NCBI GenBank assembly: GCA_035079385.1
Contig: JAVHKY010000074.1
Coordinates: forward strand, 1,364,001 to 1,428,000
Length of the DNA: 64,000 bases
Reading direction: 5' to 3'
Source of the DNA: Aspidiotus rigidus
Lineage: Eukaryota; Arthropoda; Insecta; Hemiptera; Diaspididae
Made by a program: the position numbers and the translations under genes. Every line of letters starts with the position of its first letter. Position 1 is the first letter of the stretch. The notes beneath the pieces are model-generated. The model was given only the letters and a program-made list of their open reading frames with translations. It ran no database searches and was not told where the DNA came from. Below, one piece after another: positions 1 to 13,805 of the stretch.

Positions 1-709
1 GCTCTCATTGAAGATACCTCCTTGTCTGAGTGCCAGTCATTACTCATCAAATAACCTTTTGTGCTGTGATAAGAGAACTCGTCAAATATATTCATTCAAC
101 TCCACAAATTTTGAACCAAATCCTTATTTGTTTCTTTATGACAGGGAACTAGATGAATGGACTTCAATTCCTCTTCTGTATGCAAGTAGTAATGTTGGTA
201 ATTGTATGACCTGTCACGATGATGGCCGGTTGTACCTGTTTACTGGAGTTTCAGGAAATCGCTTTGTGCGAGCCTACGATCATCGCGATGGTAAATGGTC
301 AGCGTTAACAAAATATTCGAGGAAAAAATCAATAACAGCTGATGAGTGTTGCAGTTTCAAAGGAAAAATTTTTGTCTCTTGTTATTCAGTGCAGAAAAAA
401 AACGCGCTGGAAATATTTGATTCAAGATCTAACAAATGGCTGAATAGTGTTGAATGGAAGACTAAAGGCAGTCATGAAGAATGCGGAGCTCATAGATTAG
501 TACCCTACGGCGATCGTTTATGGATGTTTAGCAACTGTAAATGTTGTTTACAACATATTGTCGCGAAACAATATAATTTATTTCAGCAAAAATGTAGTTC
601 GATGGCAAATCTAAATGAAGTCATTACTCAGAAATTAAGAAATTTGTCTCCCGACAAAACTTCATATTTAGCACGTTTAAAGGATGTAGTGGCTTTCAAC
701 CCATCATAA
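1..709 (+). CDS. Kelch-like protein, C-terminal exon (partial)
   Basis: The frame is open from the left edge of the window and ends at TAA 707-709, so this is the 3' part of a gene that begins upstream. About 235 residues are visible. They contain kelch-type blades: each has a YDRELDEW or YDHRDGKW strand followed by a small-residue segment and a GRLYLFTG or GKIFVSC strand, with a third at EIFDSRSNKW. The blades are divergent, because the double glycine of a canonical kelch repeat is not kept. In this family the blades form a beta-propeller that usually follows a BTB domain and recruits substrates to Cullin-3, but no BTB part is visible. An ATTAAA at 924-929 is a plausible polyadenylation signal. 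The kelch assignment comes from pattern; the partner and function are unknown. Confidence 0.6.
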   Translation, partial: LSLKIPPCLSASHYSSNNLLCCDKRTRQIYSFNSTNFEPNPYLFLYDRELDEWTSIPLLYASSNVGNCMTCHDDGRLYLFTGVSGNRFVRAYDHRDGKWSALTKYSRKKSITADECCSFKGKIFVSCYSVQKKNALEIFDSRSNKWLNSVEWKTKGSHEECGAHRLVPYGDRLWMFSNCKCCLQHIVAKQYNLFQQKCSSMANLNEVITQKLRNLSPDKTSYLARLKDVVAFNPS

Positions 710-2420
710 TGGTTTTGATTATTTTGTTGTTCTGTATAAATTTGCATTCCAGTTCATCAGGCGCACATCTGATGTCCTTTTTTGAATCCAGACCCCCTGG
801 AATTTCTTCGATCTAGAGATCGTGTTAAAATTAATTTATTAGCGATAGGTACCTTAGTTACGTTATGTTTTCAATTAGGTACCTTCATAATTTTTTAAAA
901 ATTGTAGTACAGCAATGAATTACATTAAATGTATTCTTGCTAATTATTCCTAAAAAGATGAGTAAATTTTTAAGCACAGATGTCGTGATTGGATTTTTTC
1001 ATATCGGTGAATGTATTTAAACGGTGAATAAGTGTTTTATATCTCTCCTTTCAGCTTAACTATAATTTTATTACGGTCTTTTTTACACATTGTCATAGTT
1101 TTTTCTATTCCTGATTAAAATTGAAATTATTGAAACTATCGGCTAGTCATTTTTTGAAGATCGTTTGGGACATACAGCCCTTTTTTTTCTAATTGAAGGT
1201 GTCTATTCAAGCTTAAGGGGTCCTTAGAATCAAGTCTTCCAACGTCTATATAGCCTCTAAGAATTTTCATAACTCGTATTGTGATTTGCTCACTGTGAAT
1301 GTTGTCGGATATATGCGTCGACTACTCATATCAGCGAGCAAAGGGTGAATATTTCGACATATTACGAAGCAAAACTCTGGAATTGAAGTACAAAAATAGT
1401 CGTAATCGATAGGAAATTTCATTTCTTACGTGTTTCATTATTTATTGAGATATCTCTTTTCAAGTACGTACCTATATTGGTCACGCGGATGCTTAAGCTG
1501 TAGTGTGATGGGGGTGCACTCTAACAGATTTACGGTTCAATTTCTGAAATACTTATATGTGGGGGTACAAGTGCACAACTAGGTTGCTATGGAAGGAGTT
1601 TTGGGAAATTGTTCCATTGGTCGAAAAAACACAAGGTCGCTAACTCGCCATCTACGCTACATGTTAAATTTTGGTACCCTGAAATTGTTGCGATAATTTA
1701 TCTTACCAGGTGTCGCAGAGTCGCGTTCAATGTATTCTTATGGGAAAAACAAATTTTATCAATTTACTCATACGGACACGCATTTGAAAAGAAATTTTAT
1801 GTGGAATAAATTCACAACTCTTTATTTTTTTCAAAAAACTGAATATCTGTGGAAAAAAATGAGTTCTAATGTCAACTCTCCATAAGAGCCAGTGTCAAAT
1901 TGCTGAAACTTGATGCAGCAATTTTTGTACGTGCGGCAGAACCAACGAACTATCGAAGTTAGCGATCTTGTGTTTTTAGAGGTCAGGTCGACTTTCTGAT
2001 ATCAATGATCGATAGCCTATCCAAGAGTCGACTATTATATCAGAAAGTTGGAAACGTCGAGTCCAGCCTCAAAATTTGAAAACATATTTTTTTAAATTCC
2101 AGGATCAAAAAAACGTTGAACCGCAGACGTAAGGTCTTGAGTTAGAAATCTATTGAGAAGGAATGGAAATCTATATTATTTCAAAGTTCTCCGCCTCTCT
2201 CTGATGTCAAGTGAATTATTCCCCATTACAAAGTACGAAAGGATCTGGAAAACGACTCTTTACAGAGCATTGATCTGAGATTTTCATTCCTCCACACTTT
2301 CGTGCAACAAGCTCAACTTTCATACAGATTTAGGTTCGTATTTTGCCAGTCCGCTTCATTTATATCGTGCTCCACAGTACTAACTCTATTTTCGTTCATA
2401 ACGAGTACAAATAAACGGCT
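710..2420. other. 3' flank of the kelch-like gene, no further gene seen
   Basis: After the kelch stop the sequence is AT-rich with no supported coding frame. The ATTAAA at 924-929 could end the transcript. Two small imperfect inverted repeats are visible: one around CTTTCTGATATCA near 1995 and its partner near 2042, and a longer-range one between about 1620 and 1980. Their role is unknown. Confidence 0.4.
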
Positions 2421-5400
2421 GTTTTTCCAAGTAATATTTTATTAACAAGTCAATACTGTATCCAGACAAATCAACTCAGCACAACACTTTCTATTCGAAT
2501 TCAATCATGATAGTATTGATAGATACATTTGTAACTTGAAAAAGCGCGGAGAAGAAAAAATCAACTAATTGTTTGAGAAACTCACAACTACGTAATATAG
2601 TTTGTGTCAATAAACTTTCTTTCAATTTCGCCCGCTTGTAAATATTTTTATAATACAGGATTATAATCTACAGTGTAATATTCAATAATGTAAAAATATT
2701 ATCATGAAAATTACACACGTTATGACATAAGTTACAATCAATTTTTCTAATATTTTGAAGTAAAATTAGAGGGAAAGAAAGAAAGAGACGACAGAAAAAG
2801 AGAGGGATGGGGAAATAAATAAAAATAAGGAGATGTAGTCGATTATGATATGAAAGAAGGATAAATGTCAAAATACGAAAATCAGCTTCGACTAAAGGGA
2901 TTATCATCAACAAATGAGGAGGAGGGGAATCATTGTCTACTTAATATACATCAGAGGATAAAGAAAATATTTTCTAAAATTCACTCGATAACAACAACAC
3001 AAAAATCATAAGGGGAAAAGGTCAGGAAAAAAGAAACAACTTATCATCTAAATTTGAAATACAGAATAATAATCTAATAATTATTGATAATTATGATAAT
3101 TAAAAAATAAGAATATTTTTTCAAATTATTTCTCCTGAATAAGGTAACAAATGATTTGTACACTGAAATGGAAAGAGAAAATTAATAATAGTTATAATAA
3201 TAAACAAACAAACGAACAAACAAACGAATAAACAAACAAACAAATTATTTTAAACTAGTAAAATTCAATACAAAATTTGTATAACATCCCACATACCTCC
3301 ACCCATTGAATTCGTTAGCAAAAAATTTACACTATGTTCAAGAGAAAAAAAAAAAAAAAAAAATCGGTTTCAAAAATGGTAAAATAGTTCTTCTTTCTTC
3401 TTGTAATAATTTATTGTTAATTTTCCCAAGCATGTTCATCTTTTCTATTATATTGCACTTGTAACAACGCTGGCAGTTCAGGCGAACTTAAAAAATAAAA
3501 ACAGCTAACAAATTTTCTTTTTCTCTCAATTCAACTATCTTACATTGTATAAAGATCAGACGAAAAAGAAATAATAAATTATCACAATGAATAATATTAT
3601 AAAACAGCTTTGCAAACCCTGTATGAATATTTTGCGCATCAAATTTAGTAAGTTCGTTGATTTGAGAAAGTTTTTTCTTTTCTGTTTTAAGAATTTCTTT
3701 CTTTTTCTTCAATAGATACAAAACATGTTGAATGTTAAGTAAATAAGTAAAAAAAAAAAAAAATTTTGCTATCGTTTATAGTATATTTGTCGTTACAAAT
3801 AAGTTTTTAAAAAATGCACAAGCGTATCAGTCTCTTCAATTTTAAAAATCTGTAAGCTCCAATATCACAATTATTCTTTTTTTTTTTTTTTTTTGTTTTT
3901 TTTTTGTTTTCTTCAAAATGATTAATGATCGATATTCAAAGTTCTGAAATATGGAAAATGATTGAATTCACCACTTTATAATGAGAGAATAAAAAATGTA
4001 GCTTTCAGTCCTTAAATTAGTTACATAGAATCTAAAAAGAACAAAAGTGATTCACAAAATAAGGTATACAATGCGACAAATGTTTTTCGAAAAACGCGCG
4101 CGGTTATAAGAAGTATTTTCATTACAAAATTCCCAACAAATTACCCGAAAAATTTTCCATTTTTGCTTCTCTTCGTTCTTAGTAATAGGTATAATTCAAC
4201 TACATGAACAATTTTGATTCATCACTTCAAAGTTGGAAATATTGCTGGAATTGTATCATCTACTTTTATTTGATTGAAAATTTCTTCGGGTAAGAAATCA
4301 GGAAAAAATTAAGATCATTTTTTCTAATAGATCAAAAGAAAAGCATTAGTACATTATTTTTTCTGATTAGGAGTTTTCTTACCATTGAGATGGGACGCAT
4401 CTCAGGATAGCAGAAGAGCGAAAATTAAGCTGAACCGGACGGAAAAACTGAAATGTATCAAAGCGTAAAAAGAAAATGAGATCCACAACAACAATGTATC
4501 TTAATTCAGAAATCGCGTTATTGTAACAGTCATTTTTATAATTCAAATTTAAATCTTTGAAAATATTATCAGACGTACGGAGTTCAGCGTGCACAATCAT
4601 GAAGTATAAAACGTACACGATTTGAGAGAGAGAAGATATTCCGAATATTATGAAAGTTACACAATCATTTTGATGTAGCTCGACTACGTTGATATCCGTA
4701 TTCGAAAAAAAAAAAAAACATTAGTATGAAGAATCGATAGTATAGATTATAGAAAATGAAAATTCTATCAAACTACAGCAATATAAAGAAAAATATCCGT
4801 AGATGTTTACCTTTAGTATTAAATAAATGCTCAAGAAAAAACAAAAGCTTTGAATGATTATCGAGAAGAAAGAATTAATAATTATAGAAAGGAATATATT
4901 GAAAGGAGTTCTTAATGAGAAAAGAAAATTCTAAAAAGAATAAATAAATAACTTACACGAATGGATAAATATATAAACAAATAAATAGATAAAAAACAAA
5001 ATATCTTCTTTCCTTCATCGTCAACAAATAATGTAAAAAAAAAAAAAATGAAAGAAGAGAAAGAAGAAGAAATGGTAGCTAAAATAATTTGGCGACAAAT
5101 TAATTATCTAAAAGTTATTGGAATGATTTTTTTTTTTCCTCTCTCTTTGTACAATTATCGATCTGTCCACAGTTTTAAATCGAGTCAAACTTTTCCTAAA
5201 AAGAAGTACTTTCAATCTATATACAAGAAAAAAGAAATGTACTCGCCTTCAGAAGACTCATCAAAATCGGAGAGAAGTAAAACAAAAAACTAGAAAGATC
5301 TAGAAAAAAATAAAAACGAATTTTGACTATTCCAATATGTACAAAAAATAATATTCATCAAATGAAAACAACGATTGAAAAATAAAAATTAAAACTAATC

Positions 5401-5720
5401 ATTCGTTTTTAAATATAGCTCGTATACAAGCTGATGAAAGCTATATGTACATAATTAAACTAGGTATCGTTAAAATGGTAATGTTTTTTTCTTTCATTCA
5501 ATACACCTACAACATATCGTTTATTAAAAACATTCGCTAAACAATATTAATTAATTAATGTATATTTTCCTAGCTTCATTTTCTAAATGCTATCAAATCG
5601 AAAACTAATCAATAATATTCTTATCAAAATACAAATCAACAAAGTTGAAAATATGAAATAAAATCTTATCAACAACGTAATAAATTAATAAAAGGTCCGG
5701 GGAAGTGTACTCCGAAGAAA
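2421..5720 (-). other. AT-rich region, candidate long 3' UTR of a minus-strand gene
   Basis: This 3.3-kb stretch is strongly AT-rich with A and T runs, lacks the transposon fragments common elsewhere, and has no convincing ORF. Read on the minus strand it contains AATAAA at 2443-2438, which could be a terminal polyadenylation signal. CrebA is the only minus-strand gene recognised and its last exons are missing, so this may be its 3' UTR. Possible minus-strand exons near 4447-4383 and 5780-5748 are bounded by splice-like sites but encode nothing recognisable. Confidence 0.3.
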
Positions 5721-7390
5721 CGGGGATCATTTGCGGAACTTTCAACGCTACATATTAGTTACCTTCGATGGCCAGTAGATCTGTAACAATTTTTTGTACG
5801 CATTGTTATTTAGAAGGAAGAAAAAGTGATGCAAAAGACAATATCAATAATCTCAAACACGACTTCGTCCGTCCCTTTGTTTTTTATCTACCATTTACAT
5901 TCCTATAATTTTTCTTGTTTTTAGAGTTGGAAAGCTAGCTGAGATTTCTAAGTCGAAGAATTTCGAGCTCAAAAAATCAAGAGCTGAAAACCGCAAAAAG
6001 AGAAGCAAGCCAAAGGCATCATGTTTTAAATTTCTTGAGGGTTGGCTTTCGACTTATTGTGACCTTTCTGTTTGTTTTTCCTTCCTCTTGCTCCCTCGTT
6101 TTGAAGAAAATAGGAGAAGTTGAAAGGTGAACAATTCAAGCCCAAAAAGTTGAAAATCGAAAGCCAGAGAACAAAATTGGAAACAGAAGTCAAAAGTCAA
6201 CGGTTGTACTTTCTAAGGTCGACAGATTTTATTTTTCGGATTCAAAAAAAAATAAATGAATAAAATAATGGATCTCTGAATGAGAACTTTTTAGATAGCC
6301 CTACTTCATTCTCCCAATTAAATTCTATTGTTGAGACAACTTTTTTCTACACCTAGCTTTTTGAAAATACAAGGTCGACCACTCACGCATACATCAAGCG
6401 ATATGTGTAGACTTACTTCGGCTCAAAATGATCCCTTCAGTAACTTTCAGGAAATAATTCTGCGCCTAATTCATTACACAAGTAGTTACAATGAAAGAAG
6501 ACTAGGTAGTTTACAAACGTTGGTTCAGCATACTTCGAACCTGTAAATAAATAAATAAACAAACAAAATATTTAGAATGATTCAAGGCCGAGGCAAAATT
6601 TCCACGATAATTGAAAGAAATTTCTGACATCGGTCGTAAAGTTTTTAGAACATGGGCCAGGTACAGAAGAAAATACCAGAAGCAAATACGATATCTAATA
6701 CCGGTATCTAAAATATTATCATAAAACGTAGAGTTCAAACGACCAAATTTTTCAAGCATGTTCTCGACAATTTACGAAAAGAAACGACTTCAAAACGAGG
6801 AGAACATAACTCGTCACTTTTTTACCTATCAGATAATTTTTCACAAAAAATCGTGACTCAGTGCAAACCACGAGAGACCAGATTGCATTCGAGTACAACT
6901 ACAAACGGAGCTATCTACAGATACAATATCCTTCCGGTCGTCGGAAATTGTCCATGAAAAGATGCTCGAGAGTGTTGATGTCGCCAAAAAAATCCCCCAT
7001 AAATGGTAAAATCCGTTTGTGACGCAACAGTTCGTCAGATATCGAGTTTAGGTCATTCATTATTACGAATATAAAATACATATATTTTGTCAGTCTAACG
7101 CTGGTGTTTGTCACCGACGGAAAAAACCATAATACTATTAATAATAATGATTAATTATTATTATAAAATGTCCACATTTCGATTCGCTCCAATTCGGAGT
7201 AGCGTACAAAAATACTAACAACGTAATTTTGACGAACAACTTTGGAGCGCGCGTTCATTCATCAGAAATAATAATATTTTTCCATCGTTTGAACTTAATC
7301 ATTAAAAGGGACTATATAGCCAACACGCCCTTTGAGCCGTCGATGTGTTGTCATCGAAATCAGAAAAAACTGAAGTGTACAATTCTACTT
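5721..7390. other. No recognised gene
   Basis: The stretch contains mixed AT-rich sequence with short ORFs only. The most protein-like is a 67-residue minus-strand frame at 7114-6911, which I do not recognise and which lacks clear splice or promoter support. Confidence 0.3.
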
Positions 7391-7394
7391 CATT

Positions 7395-8800
7395 AACTTA
7401 CAAGAAATATAACAAAGATTGCCACCACATTCTTGAAAGGAAACTATGTGTACCTGTTCGTACATAGACAAAGCATCAGAAACAACAGGGAGCTGTTGAA
7501 GAGATTTGAAAAGATGGAAATCAAGAGCAATGATAAACCAATATCTTTGGACATATCACACAAAAGGAGGAACTGCTCCCCCCGCTGCGAAACATCTGAC
7601 ACCATTGGAACTCTGACGGACTGAAGTACGCCAAAATAGTAGAAGAGAAGTTGGACCAGACAGACGTACTGTCGATTCAATGACGAGTTCTACAGCCATG
7701 AGAAAGGATTAGCGATGGGATCACTGTTGTCACCAACACTGGTGGAGATATTCATGAATGTCATGTGGGAAACAGGATAATATTGAAAGGTAGCAAGTTC
7801 AAAAACTCGATCAAACAATATGCTATAGATACATAGATGAAATCCTAATTGTGATCAGGCACTAATACACGGGTGGACCAATTCCTCCTGGAAAGAAATG
7901 CAAAATGAGAGCGTCAAATTCACAGCGGAAAAAGGCAATAATACCTACCATCAACTGTTAAGATCTAACACTCCCCAAATAGAATACAAAATCTACAGTA
8001 AGCCAAGGCACACAAACACCACCGTCCCAAACGACTTCGACCACCACCTTCGGCACAAGATAGCGGCAATTCAGAATCACTGCTACCGGTGTCGAGCAAT
8101 TTCTCTCCCAAAGAACAATGAAGAGAATAGGAAAGAAACTGAGATAGTATAGCAGATCGCAGCAGAGGCGTTGTTGAGGAAGTCCTTGGGAAGAGGGAAT
8201 CAAGAAGAGGAATCCACTCTGAATCAGTACCATACATAGGAAACCACAAAAAGAAGATGCTAAGGGCGTTCATTCATTATGATATAAATGTGCGCATTCA
8301 GAAAAAGGCACCCATGGTGAAGGAAACAAGTAACGACCAGACGGAGGAAAGGGATAAGAAAAGTTTGAGCGTAGTGTATACAAGCTCAATTGCGAACAGT
8401 ACAAAAGTATCTACAACGGCGAGACTGAGAGAAAGCTCGACGACAGGAGAAAGAAGCACGAAAGGGAAAACGAGGAAAGCAAGTTATTGTTTGGCAAACA
8501 AAGCAATGGTGAAGGAATATTTGAAGTCACACATGTGAAAAACCGAATGAAAAGAAGAAAGCTCTGGGAACAGGTTGAGATTGAAAAGCCAGCCTGTTTA
8601 ACAGTGTAATCACATTTGGCAGTTTGACGTTTGAACAAGATAAGAACCAACCAATAGGAACTTGATCGCCAATAGAAACGCAGTACGTAAGCAAATGAAC
8701 CAATTGAGAAGCAGTATTGTTGTAGCCAATCAGGTCATAGAAAAATCAATTTTCAAGGTCTTGTTCTTCAGTAGCGATATAAACACACAAAAGTGCTCTC
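7395..8800 (+). mobile_element. Penelope-like element, decayed copy A (RT plus GIY-YIG)
   Basis: Broken frames read in order as a Penelope-like retroelement. An upstream RT segment (NNRELLKRFEKMEIKSND) is followed by EKGLAMGSLLSPTLVEIF near 7690-7760, then CYRYIDEILIV near 7816. After that come the connector KPRHTNTTVPNDFDHH near 8000 and a GIY-YIG-type VYKLNCEQYKSIYNGET near 8360-8420. The RT active-site motif of such elements is normally Y-x-DD. Here the second Asp is Glu (YIDE), and there are several stops and frameshifts, so the copy is dead. It is homologous to the copies at 42-44 kb, 47.5 kb, 56 kb and 58 kb. Confidence 0.75.
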
Positions 8801-8940
8801 GTAAGCTAATTAATCCTCCTGAACCGCAGGAAAAACCAAATGGGTCAGAACTGCACTAGGCAGAGAAAAATGGAAAAATATGGAGGAGGCCTATGTTCAA
8901 AAATGGGCGTAAAAGGCTGGAAAAGAAGAAGAAGAATACC

Positions 8941-9880
8941 CTTCCGTCAAATTTACATGGGAAGTTGGTGGTTCCTCAATAAACTTTTGGACTTGATCAT
9001 CTCCATTCTAGACAGTTTCCGCAAGTCTGGTATTTATAGACAAAATACATCGACCGATGACATAATCCACGGGTTGTCGTTTTGTCCTGTTGTCCGAAAG
9101 TTTGCAACGTTCAACCTGACTCACTTAAGAGTCAGATTGCTTTTCACAAAGAACTGATGACGAGAGTGAATCAGGTCAATGTTGATATTGACCTCATGGT
9201 TTGTAGGAGGCTTACAAGAAAACGCCTTCATTCTACAACCTCCCTCCCCCGAGATTCGCACCATGATAGCAAGAAAGCATGGATTATATTCTCTTTTCTG
9301 GTAAGTTTTCCTTGCAGTTGGATCGTATCCTCGCCTGGCTTTTTACTATCCAATTACAGTCAAGAGTCTATTAGTAAGACCTCATACCAATGGCTGAATG
9401 GAGTAGCGTATATAGGGTAGCTTGTTGGGATTGCCCTGGAATCTATAAAGAGATGCCTAGTCGTTAACTCGAAATCAGAGTGACCGATCAAGCTTGAGAG
9501 AAAGGGAAATTGTGAGAGTCAGCCCCCGCCGATCTTCTAATTGAAAGTAGTCTTAGCTTTAAAGAGAGGTTCGAAGTCTTCCTCCGTAGAGAGAATTCAT
9601 AATTCAAACGTATGGCTCTTGAAGATATCGAAATAGTCAAGACGTCAATGCGTCACCGTATCAAACAGGAACATGCCTGAAGAGGGATTGATTCAATTAG
9701 TCTATACCACATTTTGATGACTCGCTGGCTCAGTCATGACCTCGTCTGATATTACCGTATCGGTTTTTGTTGGTGTTGGATTCAGTCGCTTGCTTTCATG
9801 CTGTAAAAATGGTTGTTCAACCGAAAGCGCTCGGCGGCTGTATCTGTAATTCCTTGCGGTTTTCGTACTTTTATGCTCGT
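8941..9880 (+). repeat. Dispersed repeat next to Penelope-like copy A, paralogous to 44.48-45.11 kb
   Basis: The segment shares many blocks, in the same order, with 44,476-45,110. Examples are GGTTCCTCAATAAAC, ACATCGACCGAT, GACCTCATGGTTTGTAGGAG, GAAGTCTTCCTCC and TTTTGATGACTCGCT. Both copies lie beside Penelope-like coding remnants, so it may be untranslated or terminal sequence of that family. The orientation relative to the RT differs between the two sites. No function is evident. Confidence 0.6.
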
Positions 9881-12800
9881 TTGAATATTCTCCCTTTGAA
9901 AAACGTATGGATTCAATTCTAATACTCTTAGCGTAAACATAAATAGTATCTGCAGTTCTTCAAGGGAAAAAATAGGAACGTCTAGTCGTAAGAGACGAGC
10001 TTTTAATAATATTACTATCAATATAGAAAGTAAACTTTAAAAAAAACTTCGGACACACGGTGCATTTCTTTCAGAAAATAATTCAAGAAATAATTTTCTG
10101 ACCAACGAAGAGAAGAGATATTCTTGACCAGCGAAACAATCGTTTCTTAATAATTATTTCAAGGCATATTTTTAGCGCGAATAACAATGCTCTCTTCGAA
10201 GTAAGATCTAGAGTCAACGCTCTCAGTCCCAACACTTTGTTTTACTATAATTTTCGCTCGAATGTCATACACACATTGATACACGCAGAAAATTGCAATA
10301 TGCGAACAACGTATACTGGCACAATCTGAATGAATATACGCCAATGTACCTACACCAATTTTTTTCCTACGAAAACGATTGAATTTTGAGTATTCTCTAC
10401 TTTTTCTAAACTGGAGGATTGAACTCACGAAGTAAAGACGTCGCTTTACCTATTTTAGTAGAGTAACAAATAGGGTTCTGCACAAACTTTCACGACTTCA
10501 AAACTTTATTATTGATTTTGACGAAGCGTTCATGCACTATTTTTTTGCATTTCCTTGCCCGTTGATGGATTTACTATTCATTAATCTCATCATGACAGGG
10601 TCAATCTTGACCAATTAGCATGTATTCAGGAAATTTGAAATATCCGACAATAAGTTCACATGCCTCAATAGTTCTTGGCAGAAGCGTAGAGGTACAACAT
10701 TCAAGAGAAGAAAAACAGGTAAAAAAGACAAGAACCTTAGGCCGAATTTTCCCACTCAAAAATTCATGAGAAAAATTGACAAAAGAATAGTCAGTTCGGA
10801 AAAAATTGTTCTACAGACGTTTATTTGAGAAGAACGTCCTATTGGCTAGAATTTGGTTTATAATAATCGCGGAAGTTCCGAGCACTCATTGACTGCTGGG
10901 CAAGAATACTATAAGAGACATTAAGGGTATGGCATAATATAAGGTCTCTCTCAGCATAAAGGAAATTTTTACCATTTCATTTCTAATACTCGTGCACAAT
11001 CGGCTCTCCCCTTCTCCCTCCATCGGACTTATACCGGGTGAAAGCAAAACGACCACAGTACGATACAAGTGGAAAACGCGAAGCTCACGGTAAACGAATC
11101 CAAGAGCCCGAGTCATAATGACGAAGGTCAAATAGAGTATTTTAGTCGTTAGCACGAGTGAAACTTACCATTAAAGTTTATTTACAAAATGGTGAAGAAA
11201 TTCGCCAGCCAACTACTGTGCTGAAATTATTTATGGCTTTTTGTAATGGAATGATCATTCTGAAACAGAAATTTGTTTTTTTTCTTCTAAATATCAAGCA
11301 AACGTGCAATCTTTATTGCGAACAATAAAACAATACGATATTCTTTAAAAAAAAAAAAAAAAAATCAGCATTTTTTGCCATTTTGAACAATCGACACGAA
11401 TTACGCACAGGTGTATTACTGAGTAAGGTATGAGCCTAAGTCTGCAGGGTTTTGACTTGACGAATATACGATGACGCACGTGTTACTTACCTACTCGTTG
11501 TAATACTTATCACTAGGAGAGAAAAAAGAAAATGGCTCACGTTTATACCTACAATCTTACCCAAATTTGAACAAGAAAAGACTGGCTTTATTCTCCACAT
11601 TTTTTTTTCTCTCCACGGTTAAATCCTTTTGTATTTGTTACCCAAATTTGTTCGTTTGTCCACTTTTAAATTTAGTTCTGAGAATAATATGGCCGGTGTT
11701 ATTTCCTGTACACCGTAAAGAAAACTTGCTCAACGAGGATTTAAGTTAGCGAGAACTCCAAGGTCGGTATCCAGAGTCAGACATCGATAATGAAGCTCAG
11801 AAGAGAATTCATTTTGAATACTATATTCAGAATGAAGACACGCGATTTCCCACAGAAAGTTGAGACTGAATGCAGCGGATCCTTGGAAATGAAGAAGAAC
11901 CAATATAAAAGTATTAGAGTGATTCAAGATGGTGATGGCATGGCTGCAACCCCACCAGTCAACCGACATGACTCACCAAGCTACAAAATAACGCAGATGC
12001 AGCACAGTTTATAAAAAAAAAAACTTGCAGTTCGACGTGAAGAACAGGTAAGAACTAGTATGGGTCAGATGCTACAGAAAGAACCTCTTGCACTGTTTGA
12101 GAGCAGTCATCATCATGACCATCTGGAAGGAAATACTGTGGTAGATACATGGTTTTAAGGAGGAAAGTCGTTAATCATGCATACAACAATCAATCTAGGC
12201 TACAAGCAGACTCGATAATCAAAAAAAGGGCGATGAACGAGCAAATCACTTTCACGGGTTTTTGCTAAGATCTGCATAAACTAGATACTGAAGACCAGCA
12301 GAAGGCTTCAAAGCAACTAAATGGATAACATTCTCATTATAAGAACGAGTGCAAACAGGGATGAGGAAGTGGAGGATGAAAGAAAAAAAATTGGAAAAGA
12401 GCACGGTTCCTCACATAGAGAGAGAACGAGATACAATGAGAATTCATAGAAAGTCAACATCTCAAAGTATTTGTATCGTCCCTAACACAAGATAACCGTG
12501 GTACAGAATTTATTGCCACCAAGCACAGAGAGAAAATAAAAACATCAAAAAGGTAGCGGAATCTAATGGCCATAGAAAAAATTCCAACAAAGTGGCAAAA
12601 ACCTAAAGCCAAAACAATGATTTCAGCCGTGCGTGATAAAAGATACCTAAACAAATGAATAGAAACAATCAAGAAACTTGAGATCAATGGGTGAATTCAA
12701 ATAGTAATCACCGGTCAGATGGAGTAACTGTAAAAGATTTCCATTTAGCACAGTAGATATAGTGAATTAGTGGGTTGACTTGGGACCCTCCTAGAGGAAG

Positions 12801-13130
12801 TCAAATTTGATATTTTTTTGTGTTTTTGTAGATTATGGAGTTTAGAGGGCAATATACCTCAGAACAAAAATGATCTACGTAAAGTTTACAGGAAAAAAGT
12901 ATTCTTGTGATTTTTTGATTAATGCGATACAAAATGAAGTTGAAGCGCCGGAAAGATGAAGATTGCGCAGCGCAGCAGCTATTTTTCTGAAAATGTCGCT
13001 TAACGCAAAAAAGGACATGAAGAGGCGTGATTGCTGTTCTAATTTTTTTATCACTGCGATGCAAATCTGTAGACGCGCCACCAATGTAGCGTTTTTTTTT
13101 TTGTGTTTGTGTCATGCAGCACTTTTATCC
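9881..13130. other. No recognised gene; degraded intergenic sequence
   Basis: Only short ORFs occur here. A frame near 12,455-12,560 (SLTQDNRGTEFIATKHREK) vaguely resembles the distal part of a LINE reverse transcriptase, but it is too short to assign. A poly(A) run lies at about 11,347-11,364. Confidence 0.3.
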
Positions 13131-13136
13131 ACCTAA

Positions 13137-13805
13137 ACCATAACAAAAGCAAAAAGTCTGTCTGTTTGTCCTCTTATATCTCAAGAACCACCCCACCAAT
13201 TGCTTTCAAACTTTCAAAATTTATTTGGCTTATTCAGAAATAAATTATAAGCCATAAATGAAAATTTTAACTCCCATAGAAGAAAAGTTCATATTAAAAA
13301 TCGGATCCTTGTTGTACTTATTTCTTGATGCAAAGAAAGTGATCAAAGGTTAGAGAATCACTGAATTAAAAGATTTTATAGAACAAATGCATTTGTTAAC
13401 TCCCCACTGCACTAAAGACAAATGCAATGAAGGGTTTCCTAAGCTGTCGTCCATATTCAGCGAACAACATGAGCGACAAGCCTGTGTTAGCGCTGAAAAC
13501 CTAGCTCCTGAGCGCGCCTAGTAATATACAGGGCAGAAAGTTTGTGTGTTTGTTTGTCCTCTTATACCTTGAGAACCGCTTCCCCTATCAACTTGAAATT
13601 TTTGTCACATATTTGTGTTATTCAGGAATAATTTTTTAAGCCATAAATACAAATTTTAGCTCCCATAGAAAGGAAGTTCTCAGAATTTGTTGCTGTTTTA
13701 ATTTGTCCTCTCTTAACCTATCGACTTAAATTTTTATACCTCCGAGAATAATTTTTCAAGCCACAAACGAAAATTTCAGCTTCTATAGAACAAAGTTTTG
13801 ATTGA
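13137..13805 (+). repeat. Degenerate repeat, two long copies and one short copy
   Basis: Related blocks start near 13,150, 13,535 and 13,700. Shared strings include TTTGTCCTCTTATA, TCAAGAACC or GAGAACC, AAGCCATAAAT and TTTTAACTCCCATAGAA or TTTTAGCTCCCATAGAA. They are diverged and non-coding, and look like part of an old transposon. Confidence 0.5.

Noticed and set aside
4383..4447. Possible 65-nt minus-strand exon bounded by a good acceptor and a GTAAG donor
   Set aside because: The splice sites are attractive but the encoded residues resemble nothing in CREB3 proteins, and two of three frames stop quickly.
5748..5780. Possible last CrebA exon (IYWPSKVTNM then stop, after an AG, in phase 0)
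   Set aside because: Far too short, with a weak pyrimidine tract and no family similarity; it could occur by chance in AT-rich DNA.
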